From: Astropecten irregularis
Taxonomy: Eukaryota; Echinodermata; Asteroidea; Paxillosida; Astropectinidae
Length of the DNA: 64,000 nt
Assembly (NCBI GenBank): GCA_963971285.1
Contig: OZ020258.1
Span: 8,638,614-8,702,613, forward strand
Direction of reading: 5' to 3'
The notes beneath the pieces are model-generated. The model worked only from the letters and a program-made list of their open reading frames with translations, searched no databases and was not told the DNA's origin. Shown here piece by piece: positions 40,220 through 53,819 of the stretch. The position numbers and the translations under genes were made by a program. Each line of letters begins with the position of its first letter. The first letter of the stretch is position 1.

Positions 40220-41644
40220 AAAGTATGAGCAGTGCCAAATTCCAAAGTCATGTTCATGGCCGAAAATCCAAGTATAGCACCACACGCTATGCGACAAAAC
40301 GGCAGAGCACGCGGCAAAAAAAAAACCTGCACTTAGACTATGACACACTTTTTTCTGCTAGAGTTTGAAATTTCTCCCTCAATACTTACGCAATCGAGCT
40401 GAAACTTGCACGAAATGTAGCCCCAGATGTTTTCTACAGGAAAGTATGAGCTCTGCCAAATTCCAAAGTCATGTTCATGGCCGAAAATCCAAGTATAGCA
40501 CCACACGCTATGCGACAAAACGGCAGAGCACGCGGCAAAAAAAACCCCTGCACTTAGACTATGAGACACTTTTTTCTGTTAGAGTTTGAAATTTCTCCCT
40601 CAATACAGAGGCAATCGAGCTGAAACTTGCACGAAATGTAGCCCCAGATGTACTCTACAGGAAAGTATGAGCAGTGCCAAATTCCAAAGTCATGTTCATG
40701 GCCGAAAATCCAAGTATAGCACCACACGCTATGCGACAAAACGGCAGAGCACGCGGCAAAAAAACCCTGCACTTAGACTATGAGACACTTTTTCTGTTAG
40801 AGTTTGAAATTTCTCCCTCAATACTTAGGAAATCGAGCTGAAACTTGCACGAAATGTAGCCCCAGATGTACTCTACAGGAAAGTATGAGCAGTGCCAAAT
40901 TCCAAAGTCATGTTCATGGCCGAAAATCCAAGTATAGCACCACACGCTATGCGACAAAACGGCAGAGCACGCGGCAAAAAAAAAACCTGCACTTAGACTA
41001 TGACACACTTTTTTCTGCTAGAGTTTGAAATTTCTCCCTCAATACTTACGCAATCGAGCTGAAACTTGCACGAAATGTAGCCCCAGATGTTTTCTACAGG
41101 AAAGTATGAGCTCTGCCAAATTCCAAAGTCATGTTCATGGCCGAAAATCCAAGTATAGCACCACACGCTATGCGACAAAACGGCAGAGCACGCGGCAAAA
41201 AAAACCCCTGCACTTAGACTATGAGACACTTTTTTCTGTTAGAGTTTGAAATTTCTCCCTCAATACAGAGGCAATCGAGCTGAAACTTGCACGAAATGTA
41301 GCCCCAGATGTACTCTACAGGAAAGTATGAGCAGTGCCAAATTCCAAAGTCATGTTCATGGCCGAAAATCCAAGTATAGCACCACACGCTATGCGACAAA
41401 ACGGCAGAGCACGCGGCAAAAAAACCCTGCACTTAGACTATGAGACACTTTTTCTGTTAGAGTTTGAAATTTCTCCCTCAATACTTAGGAAATCGAGCTG
41501 AAACTTGCACGAAATGTAGCCCCAGATGTACTCTACAGGAAAGTATGAGCAGTGCCAAATTCCAAAGTCATGTTCATGGCCGAAAATCCAAGTATAGCAC
41601 CACACGCTATGCGACAAAACGGCAGAGCACGCGGCAAAAAAAAA
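40220..41644 (+). repeat. 660-bp (3-monomer) HOR with perfect identity
   Basis: Bases 40,220-40,984 are identical to 40,880-41,644 (765 bp, offset 660) by line-by-line comparison. The first mismatch on the left is at 40,219 (A versus G) and on the right the A run differs in length. The block includes rare variants CAATACTTACGCAATCG and CTTAGGAAATCGAG. This is the youngest duplication I could find, or else an assembly duplication. Confidence 0.93.
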
Positions 41645-41651
41645 CCTGCAC

Positions 41652-42310
41652 TTAGACTATGAGACACTTTTTTCTGTTAGAGTTTGAAATTTCTCCCTCA
41701 ATACTTAGGCAATCGAGCTGAAACTTCCACAAAATGTAGCCCCAGATGTACTCTACAGGAAAGTATGAGCAGTCCCAAATTCCAAAGTCATGTTCATGGC
41801 CGAAAATCCAAGTATAGCACCACACGCTATGCGACAAAACGGCAGAGCAGTCGGCAGAAAAACTGCACTTAGACTATGAGACACTTTTTTCTGTTAGAGT
41901 TTGAAATTTCTCCCTCAATACAGAGGCAATCGAGCTGAAACTTGCACGAAATGTAGCCCCAGATGTACTCTACAGGAAAGTATGAGCAGTGCCAAATTCC
42001 AAAGTCAGGTTCATGGCCGAAAATCCAAGTATAGCACCACACGCTATGCGACAAAACGGCAGAGCACGCGGCAAAAAAAAACCTGCACTTAGACTATGAC
42101 ACACTTTTTTCTGTTAGAGTTTGAAATTTCTCCCTCAATACTTAGGCAATCGAGCTGAAACTTCCACAAAATGTAGCCCCAGATGTACTCTACAGGAAAG
42201 TATGAGCAGTCCCAAATTCCAAAGTCATGTTCATGGCCGAAAATCCAAGTATAGCACCACACGCTATGCGACAAAACGGCAGAGCAGTCGGCAGAAAAAC
42301 TGCACTTAGA
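41652..42310 (+). repeat. 437-bp (2-monomer) repeat
   Basis: The unit with GAGCAGTCCCAAATTCC at about 41,652-41,870 recurs at 42,089-42,307. The intervening monomer carries AAAGTCAGGTTCATGG. Offset is 437 bp, two monomers of different linker class. Confidence 0.75.
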
Positions 42311-42739
42311 CTATGAGACACTTTTTTCTGTTAGAGTTTGAAATTTCTCCCTCAATACAGAGGCAATCGAGCTGAAACTTGCACGAAATGTAGCCCCACA
42401 TGTACTCTACAGGAAAGTATGAGCTGTGCCAAATTCCAAAGTCATGTTCATGGCCGAAAATCCAAGTATAGCACCACACGCTATGCGACAAAACGGCAGA
42501 GCAGTCGGCAGAAAAACTGTACTTAGACTATGAGACACTTTTTTCTGCTAGAGTTTGAAATTTCTCCCTCAATACTTAGGCAATCGAGCTGAAACTTCCA
42601 CAAAATGTAGCCCCAGATGTACTCTACAGGAAAGTATGAGCAGTGTTAAATTCCAAAGTCATGTTCATGGCCGAAAATCCAAGTATAGCACCACACGCTA
42701 TGCGACAAAACGGCAGAGCAGTCGGAAGAAAAACTGCAC

Positions 42740-44700
42740 TTAGACTATGAGACACTTTTTTCTGCTAGAGTTTGAAATTTCTCCCTCAATACTTAGGCAA
42801 TCGAGCTGAAACTTCCACAAAATGTAGCCCCAGATGTACTCTACAGGAAAGTATGAGCAGTGCCAAATTCCAAAGTCATGTTCATGGCCGAAAATCCAAG
42901 TATAGCACCACACGCTATGCGACAAAACGGCAGAGCACGCGGCAGAAAAACTGCACTTAGACTAGGAGACACTTTTTTCTGTTAGAGTTTGAAATTTCTC
43001 CCTCAATACAGAGGCAATCGAGCTGAAACTTGCACGAAATGTAGCCCCAGATGTTCTCTACAGGAAAGTATGAGCTGTGCCAAATTCCAAAGTCATGTTC
43101 ATGGCCGAAAATCCAAGTATAGCACCACACGCTATGCGACAAAACGGCAGAGCAGTCGGCAGAAAAACTGCACTTAGACTATGAGACACTTTTTTCTGCT
43201 AGAGTTTGAAATTTCTCCCTCAATACTTAGGCAATCGAGCTGGAACTTCCACGAAATGTGGCCCCAGATGTATTCTACAGGAAAGTATGAGCAGTGCCAA
43301 ATTCCAAAGTCATGTTCATGGTCGAAAATCCAAGTATAGCACCACACGCTATGCAACAAACGGCAGAGCACGCGGCAAAAAAAAACTGCACTTAGACTAT
43401 GAGACACTTTTTTCTGCTAGAGTTTGACATTTCTCCCTCGATACTGAGGCAATCGTGCTGAAACTTGCACGAAATGTATCCCCAGATGTACTCTACAGGA
43501 AAGTATGAGCTCTGCCAAATTCCAAAGTCATGTTCATGGCAGAAAATCCAAGTATAGCACCACACGCTATGCGACAAAACGGCAGAGCAGTCGGCAGAAA
43601 AACTGCACTTAGACTATGAGACACTTTTTTCTGCTAGAGTTTGAAATTTCTCCCTCAATACTTAGGCAATCGAGCTGAAACTTCCACAAAATGTAGCCCC
43701 AGATGTACTCTACAGGAAAGTATGAGCAGTGCCAAATTCCAAAGTCATGTTCATGGCCGAAAATCCAAGTATAGCACCACACGCTATGCGACAAAACGGC
43801 AGAGCACGCGGCAGAAAAACTGCACTTAGACTAGGAGACACTTTTTTCTGTTAGAGTTTGAAATTTCTCCCTCAATACAGAGGCAATCGAGCTGAAACTT
43901 GCACGAAATGTAGCCCCAGATGTTCTCTACAGGAAAGTATGAGCTGTGCCAAATTCCAAAGTCATGTTCATGGCCGAAAATCCAAGTATAGCACCAAACG
44001 CTATGCGACAAAACGGCAGAGCATGCGGCAAAAAAACTGCACTTAGACTATGAGACACTTTTTTCTGCTAGAGTTTGAAATTTCTCCCTCGATACTGAGG
44101 CAATCGTGCTGAAACTTGCACGAAATGTAGCCCCAGATGTATTCTACAGGAAAGTATGAGCAGTGCCAAATTCCAAAGTCATGTTCATGGTCGAAAATCC
44201 AAGTATAGCACCACACGCTATGCAACAAACGGCAGAGCACGCGGCAAAAAAAAACTGCACTTAGACTATGAGACACTTTTTTCTGCTAGAGTTTGACATT
44301 TCTCCCTCGATACTGAGGCAATCGTGCTGAAACTTGCACGAAATGTATCCCCAGATGTACTCTACAGGAAAGTATGAGCTCTGCCAAATTCCAAAGTCAT
44401 GTTCATGGCAGAAAATCCAAGTATAGCACCACGAGCTATGCGACAAAACGGCAGAGCAGTCGGCAGAAAAACTGCACTTAGACTATGAGACACTTTTTTC
44501 TGCTAGAGTTTGAAATTTCTCCCTCAATACTTAGGCAATCGAGCTGAAACTTCCACAAAATGTAGCCCCAGATGTACTCTACAGGAAAGTATGAGCAGTG
44601 CCAAATTCCAAAGTCATGTTCATGGCCGAAAATCCAAGTATAGCACCACACGCTATGCGACAAAACGGCAGAGCACGCGGCAAAAAAAACCCTGCACTTA
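42740..44700 (+). repeat. 869-bp (4-monomer) HOR, about 2.25 copies
   Basis: Monomers at 42,740, 42,957, 43,174 and 43,392 recur at 43,609, 43,826, 44,043 and 44,261, and the first type again at 44,478. Shared rare states include GATGTTCTCTACAGG with GAGCTGTGCC, CATGGTCGAAAATCC with ACAAACGGCAGAGCACG, and AATGTATCCCCAG with CATGGCAGAAAATCC. Small differences (CACCAAACGC, CACGAGCTATG, GGAACTTCCACG) show independent mutation afterwards. Confidence 0.85.
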
Positions 44701-45188
44701 GACTATGAGACACTTTTTCTGTTAGAGTTTGAAATTTCTCCCTCAATACTGAGGCAATCGAGCTGAAACTTCCACAAAATGTAGCCCCAGATGTACTCTA
44801 CAGGAAAGTATGAGCAGTGCCGAATTCCAAAGTCATGTTCATGGCCGAAAATCCAAGTATAGCACCAAACGCTATGCGACAAAACGGCAGAGCATGCGGC
44901 AAAAAAACTGCACTTAGACTATGAGACACTTTTTTCTGCTAGAGTTTGAAATTTCTCCCTCGATACTGAGGCAATCGTGCTGAAACTTGCACGAAATGTA
45001 GCCCCAGATGTACTCTACAGGAAAGTATGAGCTGTGCCAAATTCCAAAGTCATGTTCATGGCCGAAAATCCAAGTATAGCACCACACGCTATGCGACAAA
45101 ACGGCAGAGCACGCGGCAAAAAAAAACTGCACTTAGACTATGAGAAACTTTTTTCTGCTAGAGTTTGAAATTTCTTCCTCAATACAGA

Positions 45189-48100
45189 GGCAATCGAGCT
45201 GAAACTTGCACGAAATGTAGCCCCAGATGTACTCTACAGGAAAGTATGAGCAGTGCCAAATTCCAAAGTCATGTTCATGGCCGAAAATCCAAGTATAGCA
45301 CCACACGCTATGCGACAAAACGGCAGAGCAGTCGGCAGAAAAACTGCACTTAGACTATGAGACACTTTTTTCTGCTAGAGTTTGAAATTTCTCCCTCAAT
45401 ACTTAGGCAATCGAGCTGAAACTTCCACAACATGTAGCCCCAGATGTACTCTACAGGAAAGTATGAGCAGTGCCAAATTCCAAAGTCATGTTCATGGCCG
45501 AAAATCCAAGTATAGCACCACACGCTATGCGACAAACGGCAGAGCAGGCGGCAAAAAAACTGCGCTTAGACTAGGAGACACTTTTTTCTGCTAGAGTTTG
45601 AAATTTCTCCCTCAATACAGAGGAAATCGAGCTGAAACATGCACGAAATGTGGCCCCAGATGTACTCTACAGGAAAGTATGAGCAGTGCCAAATTCCAAA
45701 GTCATGTTCATGGTCGAAAATCCAAGTATAGCACCACACGCTATGCAACAAACGGCAGAGCAGGCGGCAAAAAAACTGCGCTTAGACTAGGAGACACTTT
45801 TTTCTGCTAGAGTTTGAAATTTCTCCCTCAATACTGAGGCAATCGAGCTGAAACTTCCACAAAATGTAGCCCCAGATGTACTCTACAGGAAAGTATGAGC
45901 TCTGCCAAATTCCAAAGTCATGTTCATGGCCGAAAATCCAAGTATAGCACCACACGCTATGCGACAAAACGGCAGAGCAGTCGGCAGAAAAACTGCACTT
46001 AGACTATGAGACACTTTTTTCTGCTAGAGTTTGAAATTTCTCCCTCAATACTTAGGCAATCGAGCTGAAACTTGCACAAAATGTAGCCCCAGATGTACTC
46101 TACAGGAAAGTATGAGCAGTGCCAAATTCCAAAGTCATGTTCATGGCCGAAAATCCAAGTATAGCACCACACGCTATGCGACAAAACGGCAGAGCACGCG
46201 GCAAAAAAAACCCTGCACTTAGACTATGAGACACTTTTTTCTGTTAGAGTTTGAAATTTCTCCCTCAATACAGAGGCAATCGAGCTGAAACTTGCATGAA
46301 ATGTAGCCCCAGATGTTCTCTACAGGAAAGTATGAGCTGTGCCAAATTCCAAAGTCATGTTCATGGCCGAAAATCCAAGTATAGCACCACACGCTTCGCG
46401 ACAAAACGGCAGAGCACGCGGCAAAAAAAACCCTGCACTTAGACTATGAGACACTTTTTTCTGTTAGAGTTTGAAATTTCTCCCTCAATACAGAGGCAAT
46501 CGAGCTGAAACTTGCACGAAATGTATCCCCAGATGTACTCTACAGGAAAGTATGAGCTCTGCCAAATTCCAAAGTCATGTTCATGGTCGAAAATCCAAGT
46601 ATAGCACCACACGCTATGCGACAAAACGGCAGAGCAGTCGGCAGAAAAACTGCACTTAGACTAGGAGACACTTTTTTCTGCTAGAGTTTGAAATTTCTCC
46701 CTCAATACTTAGGCAATCGAGCTGAAACTTCCACAAAATGTAGCCCCAGATGTACTCTACAGGAAAGTATGAGCAGTGCCAAATTCCAAAGTCATGTTCA
46801 TGGCCGAAAATCCAAGTATAGCACCACACGCTATGCGACAAAACGGCAGAGCACGCGGCAAAAAAAACCCTGCACTTAGACTATGAGACACTTTTTCTGT
46901 TAGAGTTTGAAATTTCTCCCTCAATACTTAGGCAATCGAGCTGAAACTTGCACGAAATGTAGCCCCAGATGTACTCTACAGGAAAGTATGAGCAGTGCCA
47001 AATTCCAAAGTCATGTTCATGGCCGAAAATCCAAGTATAGCACCACACGCTATGCGACAAAACGGCAGAGCAGTCGGCAGAAAAACTGCACTTAGACTAT
47101 GAGACACTTTTTTCTGCTAGAGTTTGAAATTTCTCCCTCAATACTTAGGCAATCGAGCTGAAACTTCCACAACATGTAGCCCCAGATGTACTCTACAGGA
47201 AAGTATGAGCAGTGCCAAATTCCAAAGTCATGTTCATGGCCGAAAATCCAAGTATAGCACCACACGCTATGCGACAAACGGCAGAGCAGGCGGCAAAAAA
47301 ACTGCGCTTAGACTAGGAGACACTTTTTTCTGCTAGAGTTTGAAATTTCTCCCTCAATACAGAGGAAATCGAGCTGAAACATGCACGAAATGTGGCCCCA
47401 GATGTACTCTACAGGAAAGTATGAGCAGTGCCAAATTCCAAAGTCATGTTCATGGTCGAAAATCCAAGTATAGCACCACACGCTATGCAACAAACGGCAG
47501 AGCAGGCGGCAAAAAAACTGCGCTTAGACTAGGAGACACTTTTTTCTGCTAGAGTTTGAAATTTCTCCCTCAATACTGAGGCAATCGAGCTGAAACTTCC
47601 ACAAAATGTAGCCCCAGATGTACTCTACAGGAAAGTATGAGCTCTGCCAAATTCCAAAGTCATGTTCATGGCCGAAAATCCAAGTATAGCACCACACGCT
47701 ATGCGACAAAACGGCAGAGCAGTCGGCAGAAAAACTGCACTTAGACTATGAGACACTTTTTTCTGCTAGAGTTTGAAATTTCTCCCTCAATACTTAGGCA
47801 ATCGAGCTGAAACTTGCACAAAATGTAGCCCCAGATGTACTCTACAGGAAAGTATGAGCAGTGCCAAATTCCAAAGTCATGTTCATGGCCGAAAATCCAA
47901 GTATAGCACCACACGCTATGCGACAAAACGGCAGAGCACGCGGCAAAAAAAACCCTGCACTTAGACTATGAGACACTTTTTTCTGTTAGAGTTTGAAATT
48001 TCTCCCTCAATACAGAGGCAATCGAGCTGAAACTTGCATGAAATGTAGCCCCAGATGTTCTCTACAGGAAAGTATGAGCTGTGCCAAATTCCAAAGTCAT

Positions 48101-48266
48101 GTTCATGGCCGAAAATCCAAGTATAGCACCACACGCTTCGCGACAAAACGGCAGAGCACGCGGCAAAAAAAACCCTGCACTTAGACTATGAGACACTTTT
48201 TTCTGTTAGAGTTTGAAATTTCTCCCTCAATACAGAGGCAATCGAGCTGAAACTTGCACGAAATGT
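45189..48266 (+). repeat. 1,742-bp (8-monomer) HOR, two copies
   Basis: About 45,189-46,524 matches 46,931-48,266 at an offset of 1,742 bp. Shared markers are CTTCCACAACATG, GAAACATGCACG with AATGTGGCCCC, AAACTTGCATGAAATG and the unusual CACACGCTTCGCGAC. The left boundary is ATACAGAGG versus ATACTTAGG. The right boundary is the AATGTATCCCC versus AATGTAGCCCC change. Confidence 0.85.
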
Positions 48267-49389
48267 AGCCCCAGATGTTCTCTACAGGAAAGTATGAGCT
48301 GTGCCAAATTCCAAAGTCATGTTCATGGCCGAAAATCCAAGTATAGCACCACACGCTTTGCGACAAAACGGCAGAGCAGTCGGCAGAAAAACTGCACTTA
48401 GACTATGAGACACTTTTTTCTGCTAGAGTTTGAAATTTCTCCCTCAATACTAAAGCAATCGAGCTGAAACTTCCACAAAATGTAGCCCCAGATGTACTCT
48501 ACAGGAAAGTATGAGCAGTGCCAAATTCCAAAGTCATGTTCATGGCCGAAAATCCAAGTATAGCACCACACGCTATGCGACAAAACGGCAGAGCAGTCGG
48601 AAGAAAAACTGCACTTAGACTATGAGACACTTTTTTCTGCTAGAGTTTGAAATTTCTCCCTCAATACTTAGGCAATCGAGCTGAAACTTCCACAAAATGT
48701 AGCCCCAGATGTACTCTACAGGAAAGTATGAGCAGTGCCAAATTCCAAAGTCATGTTCATGGCCGAAAATCCAAGTATAGCACCACACGCTTTGCGACAA
48801 AACGGCAGAGCAGTCGGCAGAAAAACTGCACTTAGACTATGAGACACTTTTTTCTGCTAGAGTTTGAAATTTCTCCCTCAATACTTAGGCAATCGAGCTG
48901 AAACTTCCACAAAATGTAGCCCCAGATGTACTCTACAGGAAAGTATGAGCAGTGCCAAATTCCAAAGTCATGTTCATGGCCGAAAATCCAAGTATAGCAC
49001 CACACGCTATGCGACAAACGGCAGAGCAGGCGGCAAAAAAACTGCGCTTAGACTAGGAGACACTTTTTTTCTGCTAGAGTTTGAAATTTCTCCCTCAATA
49101 CAGGGGAAATCGAGCTGAAACATGCACGAAATGTGGCCCCAGATGTACTCTACAGGAAAGTATGAGCAGTGCCAAATTCCAAAGTCATGTTCATGGTCGA
49201 AAATCCAAGTATAGCACCACACGCTATGCAACAAACGGCAGAGCAGGCGGCAAAAAAACTGCGCTTAGACTAGGAGACACTTTTTTCTGCTAGAGTTTGA
49301 AATTTCTCCCTCAATACAGAGGAAATCGAGCTGAAACATGCACGAAATGTGGCCCCAGATGTACTCTACAGGAAAGTATGAGCTGTGCC

Positions 49390-51265
49390 AAATTCCAAAG
49401 TCATGTTCATGGCCGAAAAAAACAAGTATAGCACCACACGCTATGCGACAAAACGGCAGAGCAGTCGGCAGAAAAACTGCACTTAGACTATGAGACACTT
49501 TTTTCTGCTAGAGTTTGAAATTTCTCCCTCAATACTTAGGCAATCGAGCTGAAACTTCCACAACATGTAGCCCCAGATGTACTCTACAGGAAAGTATGAG
49601 CAGTGCCAAATTCCAAAGTCATGTTCATGGCCGAAAATCCAAGTATAGCACCACACGCTATGCGACAAACGGCAGAGCAGGCGGCAAAAAAACTGCGCTT
49701 AGACTAGGAGACACTTTTTTCTGCTAGAGTTTGAAATTTCTCCCTCAATACAGAGGAAATCGAGCTGAAACATGCACGAAATGTGGCCCCAGATGTACTC
49801 TACAGGAAAGTATGAGCAGTGCCAAATTCCAAAGTCATGTTCATGGTCGAAAATCCAAGTATAGCACCACACGCTATGCAACAAACGGCAGAGCAGGCGG
49901 CAAAAAAACTGCGCTTAGACTAGGAGACACTTTTTTCTGCTAGAGTTTGAAATTTCTCCCTCAATACAGAGGAAATCGAGCTGAAACATGCACGAAATGT
50001 GGCCCCAGATGTACTCTACAGGAAAGTATGAGCTGTGCCAAATTCCAAAGTCATGTTCATGGCCGAAAATCCAAGTATAGCACCACACGCTTTGCGACAA
50101 AACGGCAGAGCAGTCGGCAGAAAAACTGCACTTAGACTATGAGACACTTTTTTCTGCTAGAGTTTGAAATTTCTCCCTCAATATTAAGGCAATCGAGCTG
50201 AAACTTCCACAAAATGTAGCCCCAGATGTACTCTACAGGAAAGTATGAGCAGTGCCAAATTCCAAAGTCATGTTCATGGCCGAAAATCCAAGTATAGCAC
50301 CACACGCTATGCGACAAAACGGCAGAGCAGTCGGAAGAAAAACTGCACTTAGACTATGAGACACTTTTTTCTGCTAGAGTTTGAAATTTCTCCCTCAATA
50401 CTTAGGCAATCGAGCTGAAACTTCCACAAAATGTAGCCCCAGATGTACTCTACAGGAAACTATGAGCAGTGCCAAATTCCAAAGTCATGTTCATGGCCGA
50501 AAAAAACAAGTATAGCACCACACGCTATGCGACAAAACGGCAGAGCAGTCGGCAGAAGAACTGCACTTAGACTATGAGACACTTTTTTCTGCTAGAGTTT
50601 GAAATTTCTCCCTCAATACTTAGGCAATCGAGCTGAAACTTCCACAACATGTAGCCCCAGATGTACTCTACAGGAAAGTATGAGCAGTGCCAAATTCCAA
50701 AGTCATGTTCATGGCCGAAAATCCAAGTATAGCACCACACGCTATGCGACAAACGGCAGAGCAGGCGGCAAAAAAACTGCGCTTAGACTAGGAGACACTT
50801 TTTTCTGCTAGAGTTTGAAATTTCTCCCTCAATACAGAGGAAATCGAGCTGAAACATGCACGAAATGTGGCCCCAGATGTACTCTACAGGAAAGTATGAG
50901 CAGTGCCAAATTCCAAAGTCATGTTCATGGTCGAAAATCCAAGTATAGCACCACACGCTATGCAACAAACGGCAGAGCAGGCGGCAAAAAAACTGCGCTT
51001 AGACTAGGAGACACTTTTTTCTGCTAGAGTTTGAAATTTCTCCCTCAATACAGAGGAAATCGAGCTGAAACATGCACGAAATGTGGCCCCAGATGTACTC
51101 TACAGGAAAGTATGAGCTGTGCCAAATTCCAAAGTCATGTTCATGGCCGAAAATCCAAGTATAGCACCACACGCTTTGCGACAAAACGGCAGAGCAGTCG
51201 GCAGAAAAACTGCACTTAGACTATGAGACACTTTTTTCTGCTAGAGTTTGAAATTTCTCCCTCAA
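49390..51265 (+). repeat. 1,084-bp (5-monomer) HOR, two copies
   Basis: Monomers at 49,483, 49,699, 49,915 and 50,132 recur at 50,567, 50,783, 50,999 and 51,216. Each set is preceded by the GAAAAAAACAAGTATAGC monomer (about 49,415 and 50,499). The order is the CTTCCACAACATG unit, two CATGCACGAAATGTGG units, then the CACACGCTTTGCGAC junction. A third occurrence of the leading pair lies at about 52,234-52,550. Confidence 0.82.
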
Positions 51266-51872
51266 TACTAAGGCAATCGAGCTGAAACTTCCACAAAATG
51301 TAGCCCCAGATGTACTCTACAGGAAAGTATGAGCAGTGCCAAATTCCAAAGTCATGTTCATGGCCGAAAATCCAAGTATAGCACCACACGCTATGCGACA
51401 AAACGGCAGAGCAGTCGGAAGAAAAACTGCACTTAGACTATGAGACACTTTTTTCTGCTAGAGTTTGAAATTTCTCCCTCAATACTTAGGCAATCGAGCT
51501 GAAACTTCCACAAAATGTAGCCCCAGATGTACTCTACAGGAAAGTATGAGCAGTGCCAAATTCCAAAGTCATGTTCATGGCCGAAAATCCAAGTATAGCA
51601 CCACACGCTTTGCGACAAAACGGCAGAGCAGTCGGCAGAAAAACTGCACTTAGACTATGAGACACTTTTTTCTGCTAGAGTTTGAAATTTCTCCCTCAAT
51701 ACTTAGGCAATCGAGCTGAAACTTCCACAAAATGTAGCCCCAGATGTACTCTACAGGAAAGTATGAGCAGTGCCAAATTCCAAAGTCATGTTCATGGCCG
51801 AAAATCCAAGTATAGCACCACACGCTATGCCACAAAACGGCAGAGCAGTCGGAAGAAAAACTGCACTTAGAC

Positions 51873-51900
51873 TATGAAACACTTTATTGTGGTAAAGTTT
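51873..51900 (+). repeat. Edge-type variant monomer start, second interior copy
   Basis: Same ACTTTATTGTGGTAAAG variant as at 15.8 kb. It is also preceded by TATGCCACAAAACGG and GTCGGAAGAAAAAC, so the whole local haplotype is shared between two sites 36 kb apart. Confidence 0.8.
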
Positions 51901-53819
51901 GAAATTTCTCCCTCAATACTGAGGAAATCGAGCTGAAACTTGCACGAAATGTATCCCCAGATGTACTCTACAGGAAAGTATGAGCTCTGCCAAATTCCAA
52001 AGTCATGTTCATGGCCGAAAATCCAAGTATAGCACCACACGCTATGCGACAAAACGGCAGAGCAGTCGGCAGAAAAACTGCAGTTAGACTATGAGACACT
52101 TTTTTCTGCTAGAGTTTGAAATTTCTCCCTCAATACTTAGGCAATCGAGCTGAAACTTCCACAAAATGTAGCCCCAGATGTACTCTACAGGAAAGTATGA
52201 GCAGTGCCAAATTCCAAAGTCATGTTCATGGCCGAAAAAAACAAGTATAGCACCACACGCTATGCGACAAAACGGCAGAGCAGTCGGCAGAAAAACTGCA
52301 CTTAGACTATGAGACACTTTTTTCTGCTAGAGTTTGAAATTTCTCCCTCAATACTTAGGCAATCGAGCTGAAACTTCCACAACATGTAGCCCCAGATGTA
52401 CTCTACAGGAAAGTATGAGCAGTGCCAAATTCCAAAGTCATGTTCATGGCCGAAAATCCAAGTATAGCACCACACGCTATGCGACAAACGGCAGAGCAGG
52501 CGGCAGAAAAACTGCGCTTAGACTAGGAGACACTTTTTTCTGCTAGAGTTTGAAATTTCTCCCTCAATACTGAGGCAATCGAGCTGAAACTTCCACAAAA
52601 TGTAGCCCCAGATGTACTCTACAGGAAAGTATGAGCAGTGCCGAATTCCAAAGTCATGTTCATGGCCGAAAATCCAAGTATAGCACCAAACGCTATGCGA
52701 CAAAACGGCAGAGCATGCGGCAAAAAAAACTGCACTTAGACTATGAGACACTTTTTTCTGCTAGAGTTTGAAATTTCTCCCTCAATACTTAGGCAATCGA
52801 GCTGAAACTTCCACAAAATGTAGCCCCAGATGTACTCTACAGGAAAGTATGAGCAGTGCCAAATTCCAAAGTCATGTTCATGGCCGAAAATCCAAGTATA
52901 GCACCACACGCTTTGCGACAAAACGGCAGAGCAGTCGGCAGAAAAACTGCACTTAGACTATGAGACACTTTTTTCTGCTAGAGTTTGAAATTTCTCCCTC
53001 AATACTTAGGAAATCGAGCTGAAACTTGCACGAAATGTATCCCCAGATGTACTCTACAGGAAAGTATGAGCTCTGCCAAATTCCAAAGTCATGTTCATGG
53101 CCGAAAATCCAAGTATAGCACCACACGCTATGCGACAAAACGGCAGAGCACGCGGCAAAAAAAACCCTGCACTTAGACTATGAGACACTTTTTCTGTTAG
53201 AGTTTGAAATTTCTCCCTCAATACTTAGGCAATCGAGCTGAAACTTGCACGAAATGTAGCCCCAGATGTACTCTACAGGAAAGTATGAGCAGTGCCAAAT
53301 TCCAAAGTCATGTTCATGGCCGAAAATCCAAGTATATCACCACACGCTATGCGACAAACGGCAGAGCAGTCGGCAAAAAAACTGCGCTTAGACTAGGAGA
53401 CACTTTTTTCTGCTAGAGTTTGAAATTTCTCCCTCAATACAGAGGAAATCGAGCTGAAACATGCACGAAATGTGGCCCCAGATGTACTCTACAGGAAAGT
53501 ATGAGCAGTGCCAAATTCCAAAGTCATGTTCATGGTCGAAAATCCAAGTATAGCACCACACGCTATGCAACAAACGGCAGAGCAGGCGGCAAAAAAACTG
53601 CGCTTAGACTAGGAGACACTTTTTTCTGCTAGAGTTTGAAATTTCTCCCTCAATACTGAGGCAATCGAGCTGAAACTTCCACAAAATGTAGCCCCAGATG
53701 TACTCTACAGGAAAGTATGAGCAGTGCCGAATTCCCAAGTCATGTTCATGGCCGAAAATCCAAGTATAGCACCAAACGCTATGCGACAAAACGGCAGAGC
53801 ATGCGGCAAAAAAAACTGC

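Larger units (their letters stand above)
25200..42700 (+). repeat. Satellite domain C (TGTTTTCTAC / TCTAAAGG monomers)
   Basis: New diagnostic variants appear near 25.3 kb and largely stop near 41.1 kb: GATGTTTTCTACAGG, TCTAAAGGAAAG, GAGTTTGACATTTC and CATTGCCGAAAATCC. This domain holds most internally deleted monomers (26.95, 29.41, 32.08, 34.06, 36.88 and 38.60 kb) and HORs of 2,457, 1,727 and 660 bp. The sharp change in variant set marks a separate amplification history. Confidence 0.82.
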
